Assembly: GCF_000147815.2 (NCBI RefSeq)
Contig: NC_015957.1
Location: 868,001 to 932,000, forward strand
From: Streptomyces violaceusniger Tu 4113
GTDB lineage: Bacteria > Actinomycetota > Actinomycetes > Streptomycetales > Streptomycetaceae
Reading direction: 5' to 3'
Length of the DNA stretch: 64,000 bases
The position numbers and the translations under genes are program-made. The notes under the pieces were generated by a model, which saw only the letters and a list, made by a program, of their open reading frames with translations, was not told the DNA's origin and searched no databases. This document shows positions 59,615 through 64,000 of the stretch, one piece after another. How positions within the stretch are numbered: the stretch's first letter is position 1; every line of letters starts with the position of its first letter.

Positions 59615-60517
59615 ATGACTCAATCGCGTACTCGGATCAGCAAGGCTGTCATCCCTGCCGCGGGGCTCGGAACCCGCTTTCTTCCGGCCACCAAGGCCAC
59701 CCCCAAGGAGATGCTGCCGGTCGTCGACAAGCCGGCGATCCAGTACGTCGTCGAGGAAGCCGTCACCGCCGGACTGTCCGACGTCCTCATGGTCACCGGT
59801 CGTAACAAGCGACCCCTGGAAGACCACTTCGACCGCAACTACGAGCTCGAAGAGGCACTGACCCGCAAGGGCGACGAGACCCGACTCGCCCGCGTCCAGG
59901 AATCCAGCGACCTTGCGACCATGCATTACGTCCGCCAGGGAGACCCCAGGGGTCTCGGCCACGCCGTGCTCTGTGCCGCCCCGCACGTAGGTGACCAGCC
60001 TTTTGCCGTCCTCCTCGGCGACGACCTCATCGATGCCCGCGACCCGCTTCTGGCCCGCATGGTCGACGTCCAGGAGCGGCACGGCGGCAGCGTCATCGCC
60101 CTGATGGAGGTGGACCCGGCACAGATCCACCTCTACGGCTGCGCGGCGGTCAAGCCGACCGTGGACGACGACGTCGTCCAGGTCACCGGCCTGGTCGAGA
60201 AGCCCGACCCCGCGGACGCGCCCAGCAACTACGCCGTCATCGGCCGCTATGTGCTCGACCCGGCCGTCTTCGGGGTGCTGCGCAGGACCGAGCCGGGCCG
60301 CGGTGGCGAGATCCAGCTCACCGACGCCCTGCAGGCGCTAGCCTCCAGTCCGGACCTCGGCGGCCCGGTGCATGGCGTCGTCTTCAAGGGACGCCGCTAC
60401 GACACAGGCGACCGTAGCGACTATCTGCGTGCCATTGTCAGACTCGCGTGCGAACGTGAAGACCTGGGCCCGGAGTTCCGGGAATGGCTTCGCAGTTACG
60501 TCACTGAGGAGATGTAG
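59615..60517 (+). CDS. galU: UTP-glucose-1-phosphate uridylyltransferase
   Basis: The 300-aa protein starts MTQSRTRISKAVIPAAGLGT, followed by RFLPATKATPKEMLPVVDKP (nucleotide-binding signature and catalytic Lys), AIQYVVEEAV, QGDPRGLGHAVLCAAPHVGD and FAVLLGDDLIDARDPLLARM, then a GLVEKPDP motif. It makes UDP-glucose for cell-envelope glycans and trehalose. ATG 59615 is used because the conserved start matches. The gene is followed after 4 bp by the gephyrin-like gene, so the two are an operon. Confidence 0.95.
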   Translation: MTQSRTRISKAVIPAAGLGTRFLPATKATPKEMLPVVDKPAIQYVVEEAVTAGLSDVLMVTGRNKRPLEDHFDRNYELEEALTRKGDETRLARVQESSDLATMHYVRQGDPRGLGHAVLCAAPHVGDQPFAVLLGDDLIDARDPLLARMVDVQERHGGSVIALMEVDPAQIHLYGCAAVKPTVDDDVVQVTGLVEKPDPADAPSNYAVIGRYVLDPAVFGVLRRTEPGRGGEIQLTDALQALASSPDLGGPVHGVVFKGRRYDTGDRSDYLRAIVRLACEREDLGPEFREWLRSYVTEEM

Positions 60518-60521
60518 CACC

Positions 60522-61841
60522 TTGAGCAGCACCGCAGAACGGGCCGCCGATCACGGCCCGGACCAGGACCGGGTCTGGACGGTGGCCGAGCACCTCGACG
60601 ACATCCTCGGGCATGTCCACCCGCTGGAGCCCATCGAGCTGCAGTTGCTCGAAGCCCAGGGCTGCGTCCTGGTGGAGGACGTCACCGTCCCCGGCGCGCT
60701 TCCGCCGTTCGACAACAGCTCCATGGACGGCTATGCCGTCCGTACGGCTGACGTCGCGGCCGCGACCGAGGACCATCCCGCGGTGCTGACCGTCGTCGGC
60801 GACATCGCGGCGGGCAGCGGTGACCTGCCCGCCGTGGGCCCCGGCGAGGCGGCCCGGATCATGACCGGCGCCCCTACCCCGCCCGGCGGCCAGGCCGTCG
60901 TCCCCGTCGAGTGGACCGACGGCGGCCTCGACAGCGGGCCGGTCACCCATATGCCCGCGCGCGGCTCGGACCCCCACGGCGGAAGCGGCAGGGTGCGCGT
61001 CTTCCACCCGGTGCGGGAGGGCCAGCACGTGCGCACCCGGGGCAGCGACGCGGACGCGGGCGAGCTCGCGCTGCGCGCCGGCACGCTCCTGGGCGCCCCG
61101 CAGATCGGGCTGCTGGCCGCGCTCGGCCGCGCCACCGTGAAGGTGCGGCCCCGGCCGCGGGTGGTCGTGATCTCCACCGGCAGCGAGCTGGTCCAGCCCG
61201 GTGAGGAGGTGGGCCCCGGCCGGATCCACGACTCCAACAGCTTCCAGCTCACCGCCGCCGCCCGGGAGGCCGGCGCGATCGCCTACCGGGTGGGCGCGGT
61301 GGCCGACGACGCCGCGACGCTGCGCGCCGCCGTCGAGGACCAGTTGGTCCGCGCCGACGTCGTCGTCACCAGCGGCGGGGTCAGCGTCGGCGCGTACGAC
61401 GTGGTCAAGGAGGCGATGCACGAGGTGCACTTCCGCAAGCTGGCCATGCAGCCCGGCAAGCCCCAGGGCTTCGGCCGCGTCGGCCCGGAGGACACGCCGC
61501 TGATCGCCCTTCCCGGCAACCCGGTGAGTTCGTACGTCTCCTTCGAGCTCTTCGTGCGCCCCGTCATCCGCACCATGCTCGGCGGCACCGACATCCACCG
61601 CACCATCGAGCGGGCGGTCTGCCCCGAGGGCGTCGCCTCCTCGCCCAAGGACAGACGCCAGTTCCTGCGCGGCTGGTACGAGCCGGCCACGATCGACGGC
61701 CCGGCCACCGTCAGCCCGGTGGGCGGCGCGGGATCGCACCTGATCAAGGCCATGGCACACGCCAACGCGCTGATCGTCGTCCCCGAGGACGTCACCAAGG
61801 TCGCCCCCGGCGCCGAGGTGGACGTCGTCCTGCTGGCCTAG
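60522..61841 (+). CDS. glp: Gephyrin-like molybdotransferase Glp (MoeA family)
   Basis: From TTG 60522 (GAGGAG 9 nt upstream) the 439-aa protein has [20 protein letters not shown] (MoeA domain), [60 protein letters not shown] (MPT-binding domain) and [20 protein letters not shown]. It would insert molybdenum into molybdopterin. In Corynebacterium the paralogue Glp binds SepF and the membrane receptor GlpR to couple to cell division. Because a GlpR-like gene lies four genes downstream, this MoeA is probably the Glp form. Confidence 0.85.
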   Translation: MSSTAERAADHGPDQDRVWTVAEHLDDILGHVHPLEPIELQLLEAQGCVLVEDVTVPGALPPFDNSSMDGYAVRTADVAAATEDHPAVLTVVGDIAAGSGDLPAVGPGEAARIMTGAPTPPGGQAVVPVEWTDGGLDSGPVTHMPARGSDPHGGSGRVRVFHPVREGQHVRTRGSDADAGELALRAGTLLGAPQIGLLAALGRATVKVRPRPRVVVISTGSELVQPGEEVGPGRIHDSNSFQLTAAAREAGAIAYRVGAVADDAATLRAAVEDQLVRADVVVTSGGVSVGAYDVVKEAMHEVHFRKLAMQPGKPQGFGRVGPEDTPLIALPGNPVSSYVSFELFVRPVIRTMLGGTDIHRTIERAVCPEGVASSPKDRRQFLRGWYEPATIDGPATVSPVGGAGSHLIKAMAHANALIVVPEDVTKVAPGAEVDVVLLA

Positions 61842-61906
61842 CCGCCATCAGCGGCGGGTACGGTGTCGTCCCACACAGGAGCCACCTGGCCCGGACCGGG
61901 AGAACG

Positions 61907-62389
61907 ATGAGCAGCGCCCAGGACCATCTCACCCACCTCGACCCGTCGGGCGCCGCCCGCATGGTCGACGTCTCGGCCAAGGACGTCACCGCGCGCACCG
62001 CCCGGGCGAGCGGCCGCGTACGCGTCGCGCCGCGCGTCGTGGAACTGCTGCGCGGCGAGGGCCTCCCCAAGGGCGACGCCCTCGCCACCGCCCGGATCGC
62101 GGGCATCATGGGCGCCAAGCGGACCCCGGACCTGATCCCGCTGTGTCATCCGCTCGCGGTGTCGGGCGTCACGGTGGATCTCGCGGTCGCCGACGACGCC
62201 GTCGAGATCACCGCCACCGTGAAGACCACGGACCGCACGGGCGTGGAGATGGAGGCCCTTACGGCGGTCTCGGTCGCCGCCCTGACGGTGATCGACATGG
62301 TCAAGGCCGTCGACAAGGGAGCCGTCATCACCGACGTCCGGGTGGAGGAGAAGACGGGCGGTAAGTCCGGCGACTGGAGCCGGACATGA
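61907..62389 (+). CDS. moaC: Cyclic pyranopterin monophosphate synthase MoaC
   Basis: The 160-aa protein has [20 protein letters not shown] at the N-terminus, [40 protein letters not shown] (LCHPL catalytic motif) and [20 protein letters not shown] with [10 protein letters not shown]: all conserved MoaC residues. With MoaA it makes cPMP, the first molybdopterin intermediate. Its stop overlaps the mogA start by 4 bp. No moaA is visible in the window. Confidence 0.95.
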   Translation: MSSAQDHLTHLDPSGAARMVDVSAKDVTARTARASGRVRVAPRVVELLRGEGLPKGDALATARIAGIMGAKRTPDLIPLCHPLAVSGVTVDLAVADDAVEITATVKTTDRTGVEMEALTAVSVAALTVIDMVKAVDKGAVITDVRVEEKTGGKSGDWSRT

Positions 62390-62937
62390 GCGGCTCAGCG
62401 GCGCCACACCGCCGCGCCCTGGTCGTCACCGCCTCCAACCGCGCCGCCGCCGGGGTCTACGCCGACACCGGGGGCCCGCTGATCGCCGAGGGGCTGGCGG
62501 GCCTCGGCTTCGCCGTGGACGGCCCGCGCGTGGTGCCCGATGGCGATCCGGTGGAGGCCGCCCTGCGGGACGCCGTGGCCTCCTCGTACGACGTCGTGGT
62601 GACCACCGGAGGCACCGGTCTCACCCCCACCGACCGCACCCCGGAGGCCACCCGCGCCGTCCTGGACTACGAGATCCCCGGCATCGCGGAGGCCATCCGC
62701 GCCGAGGGGCTCGCCAAGGTGCCCACCGCCGCGCTCTCCCGGGGGCTCGCCGGGGTCGCCGGCACCACCCTGATCGTCAATCTGCCCGGCTCCACCGGCG
62801 GGGTGCGTGACGGCCTTAAGGTGCTCGGCCGCCTCCTGGCCCACGCGGTCGACCAGATCCACGGCGGGGACCACCGCAGACCCGCCGGCCCCGCCGCTCC
62901 CGCCGATTCCGCGGGGCCGGACGGGAGCGCGCGCTGA
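62386..62937 (+). CDS. mogA: Molybdopterin adenylyltransferase-type protein (MogA/MoaB)
   Basis: The 183-aa protein has [60 protein letters not shown] (TGGTG motif with the catalytic Asp) and [20 protein letters not shown] with [12 protein letters not shown]. This is the MogA/MoaB fold that adenylates molybdopterin before molybdate insertion. MogA and MoaB cannot be separated by eye. It overlaps moaC at the start and the acetyltransferase at its stop (CTGA), so the block is translationally coupled. Confidence 0.9.
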   Translation: MSGSAAPHRRALVVTASNRAAAGVYADTGGPLIAEGLAGLGFAVDGPRVVPDGDPVEAALRDAVASSYDVVVTTGGTGLTPTDRTPEATRAVLDYEIPGIAEAIRAEGLAKVPTAALSRGLAGVAGTTLIVNLPGSTGGVRDGLKVLGRLLAHAVDQIHGGDHRRPAGPAAPADSAGPDGSAR

Positions 62938-63557
62938 ACGCCCCCTGGCCGGTCGCACTGGCGGACGGCGACACCGTCCTCCGCCCCATAAAGCTGCGCG
63001 ACCAGCGCGCCTGGCGCGAGGTCAACCAGCGCAACCGGGAGTGGCTGCGGCGCTGGGAGGCGACCATCCCGCCGCCCCCGCCGGGCGGCCCCGTCACCCA
63101 CCGGCCCTCCTACCGGCAGATGGTCCGCCATCTGCGTGCGGAGGCGCATGCCGGGCGGATGCTGCCGTTCATCATCGAGTACCAGGGGCGGCTGGCCGGG
63201 CAGTTGACGGTCGCCGGGATCACCTGGGGGTCGATGTGCTCGGGCCATGTCGGCTATTGGATCGACCAGTCGGTGGCCGGGCGCGGAGTGATGCCGACCG
63301 CGGTCGCGCTCGCCGTCGACCATTGCTTCCGCGCCGTCGGACTGCACCGCGTCGAGGTGTGCATCCGGCCCGAGAACCTGCCCAGCCGCCGGGTGGTGGA
63401 GAAACTCGGATTCCGCCAGGAGGGACTGCGGCCGCGCTATCTCCACATCGACGGCGCATGGCGGGATCACCTGGTCTACGCGCTCACGGTGGAGGAACTG
63501 TCCGAGGGACTGCTGAGCCGGTGGCACCGGACTCGACCAGGCGCGTCACGGAAATAA
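62934..63557 (+). CDS. RimJ-like GNAT acetyltransferase with CTG start
   Basis: Starting at CTG 62934, which overlaps the mogA stop (CTGA), the 207-aa protein reads [80 protein letters not shown] (acetyl-CoA loop) and VEVCIRPENLPSRRVVEKLG, ending with FRQEGLRPRYLHIDGAWRDH. This is a ribosomal-protein-alanine acetyltransferase type. The first ATG (63120) would delete the conserved N-terminal 62 residues, so an unusual CTG start is the best explanation. M. tuberculosis RimJ (Rv0995) lies in the same gene order. Confidence 0.85.
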   Translation: MNAPWPVALADGDTVLRPIKLRDQRAWREVNQRNREWLRRWEATIPPPPPGGPVTHRPSYRQMVRHLRAEAHAGRMLPFIIEYQGRLAGQLTVAGITWGSMCSGHVGYWIDQSVAGRGVMPTAVALAVDHCFRAVGLHRVEVCIRPENLPSRRVVEKLGFRQEGLRPRYLHIDGAWRDHLVYALTVEELSEGLLSRWHRTRPGASRK

Positions 63558-63699
63558 AATACCTGTTCGAATAACGGGAGAACATTTCCAGCCTGGTCAT
63601 CCCATCAATCACAAAAAACTTTCGAGATATCAGCCAGATCGTGCGACACACCGCGCCAATTGGCAGATGGCCTCATGCGGACCCCTCTACCGTGTGAGC

Positions 63700-64000
63700 G
63701 TGAGCAGCAGTGGCCTCATCTACGCAGTCATCGTCGGGGCCTGGGCCGCCTATTTGGTGCCGATGTGGCTTCGTAGGCAGGACGAGCTCAATGAGGCCCG
63801 TCCGACGGAACGCTTCAGCACCGCCATCCGGCTGCTGTCCGGACGGGCGGGCATGGAGCGCCGTTACGCCAAGAGCCGTGCGGACCTCGAGCGCCCCGGG
63901 GACCCGGCGGACGACCCCGTGGAGCGCACCGCCGAGGACGCGGACGCCCCCGTCGCAGGGGGCGCCGCCGTGTCCGGGCCGGGGCGCTACGCGGCCGACC
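63700..64000 (+). CDS. glpR: Glp receptor GlpR, N-terminal part (3' end outside window)
   Basis: The frame begins SSSGLIYAVIVGAWAAYLVP (one N-terminal membrane helix), then MWLRRQDELNEARPTERFST and AIRLLSGRAGMERRYAKSRA before an acidic/Pro-rich linker and the window end. This is the N-terminal layout of the gephyrin-like molybdotransferase receptor GlpR (Rv0996-like). GTG 63700 is preferred; GTG 63694 is equally possible. No Shine-Dalgarno is seen close by, so leaderless or reinitiated translation may apply. It follows the acetyltransferase by about 140 bp. Confidence 0.8.
   Translation, partial: MSSSGLIYAVIVGAWAAYLVPMWLRRQDELNEARPTERFSTAIRLLSGRAGMERRYAKSRADLERPGDPADDPVERTAEDADAPVAGGAAVSGPGRYAAD

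Noticed and set aside
24-64000. CRISPR array
   Set aside because: No regularly spaced direct repeats of 25-40 bp were seen; the short tandem repeats lack spacers.

Overview
The window is a high-GC actinobacterial chromosome segment, almost certainly from Streptomyces. The support is a desferrioxamine desABCD cluster with its own lipoprotein receptor and an iron box, an HrdD-type sigma factor, GTG/TTG starts, ATGA-type gene overlaps and third-position GC bias. All calls come from reading the sequence; no database search was run.

Layout. 1-13.0 kb: the 3' end of an ATP-dependent DNA ligase; a PLP enzyme; a methyltransferase; a three-gene carnitine degradation operon (cleavage enzyme, carnitine dehydrogenase, thioesterase) preceded by a regulator that joins an XRE and a TetR HTH; a membrane Ser/Thr kinase; a glycosidase-like lipoprotein; an epoxide-hydrolase-like enzyme; a GYD protein; and a secreted FG-GAP protein. 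13.0-22.95 kb: an accessory, decaying stretch ending at a tRNA-Arg(CCT). It carries a few intact genes (hydrolase, epimerase, XRE regulator, small Cys proteins, CarD/Tudor-like protein, secreted beta-helix protein) among at least seven gene remnants: TetR, MarR, a DUF gene, CoA-transferase subunit B, arsI, arsR and acr3. The acr3 remnant is fused to the last codons of a tyrosine integrase beside the tRNA.

23-33.6 kb: the desferrioxamine locus (desE, siderophore-interacting reductase, desA-D), then a translationally coupled Rieske oxygenase / 85-aa protein / ferredoxin reductase unit and two small membrane proteins. 33.7-41.7 kb: three regulator-target pairs with readable operators (TetR with small membrane proteins; TetR with a 14-TM MFS pump; MarR with a DODA-type dioxygenase), an M6-type metalloprotease, a questin-oxidase-like protein and a membrane protein. 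42-48.2 kb: hrdD, an SDR, and the fructose operon (DeoR regulator, 1-phosphofructokinase, fused PTS IIABC).

48.2-64 kb: a TrxR-like flavoprotein without CxxC, an S58 peptidase, a short AMP-binding protein, mscL, a SAF-domain protein, MTA phosphorylase, an FmdB/Ruc-like zinc protein directly under a CIRCE (HrcA) operator, a K+/H+ antiporter, a membrane-anchored penicillin-acylase-family hydrolase, 5-formyl-THF cyclo-ligase, galU, a gephyrin-like MoeA (Glp), moaC, mogA, a RimJ-like acetyltransferase starting at CTG, and the start of the Glp receptor GlpR. From memory, the order mscL - ruc - 5-FCL - galU - moeA/glp - rimJ - glpR resembles the M. tuberculosis Rv0985c-Rv0996 region, so this part looks like conserved actinobacterial core.
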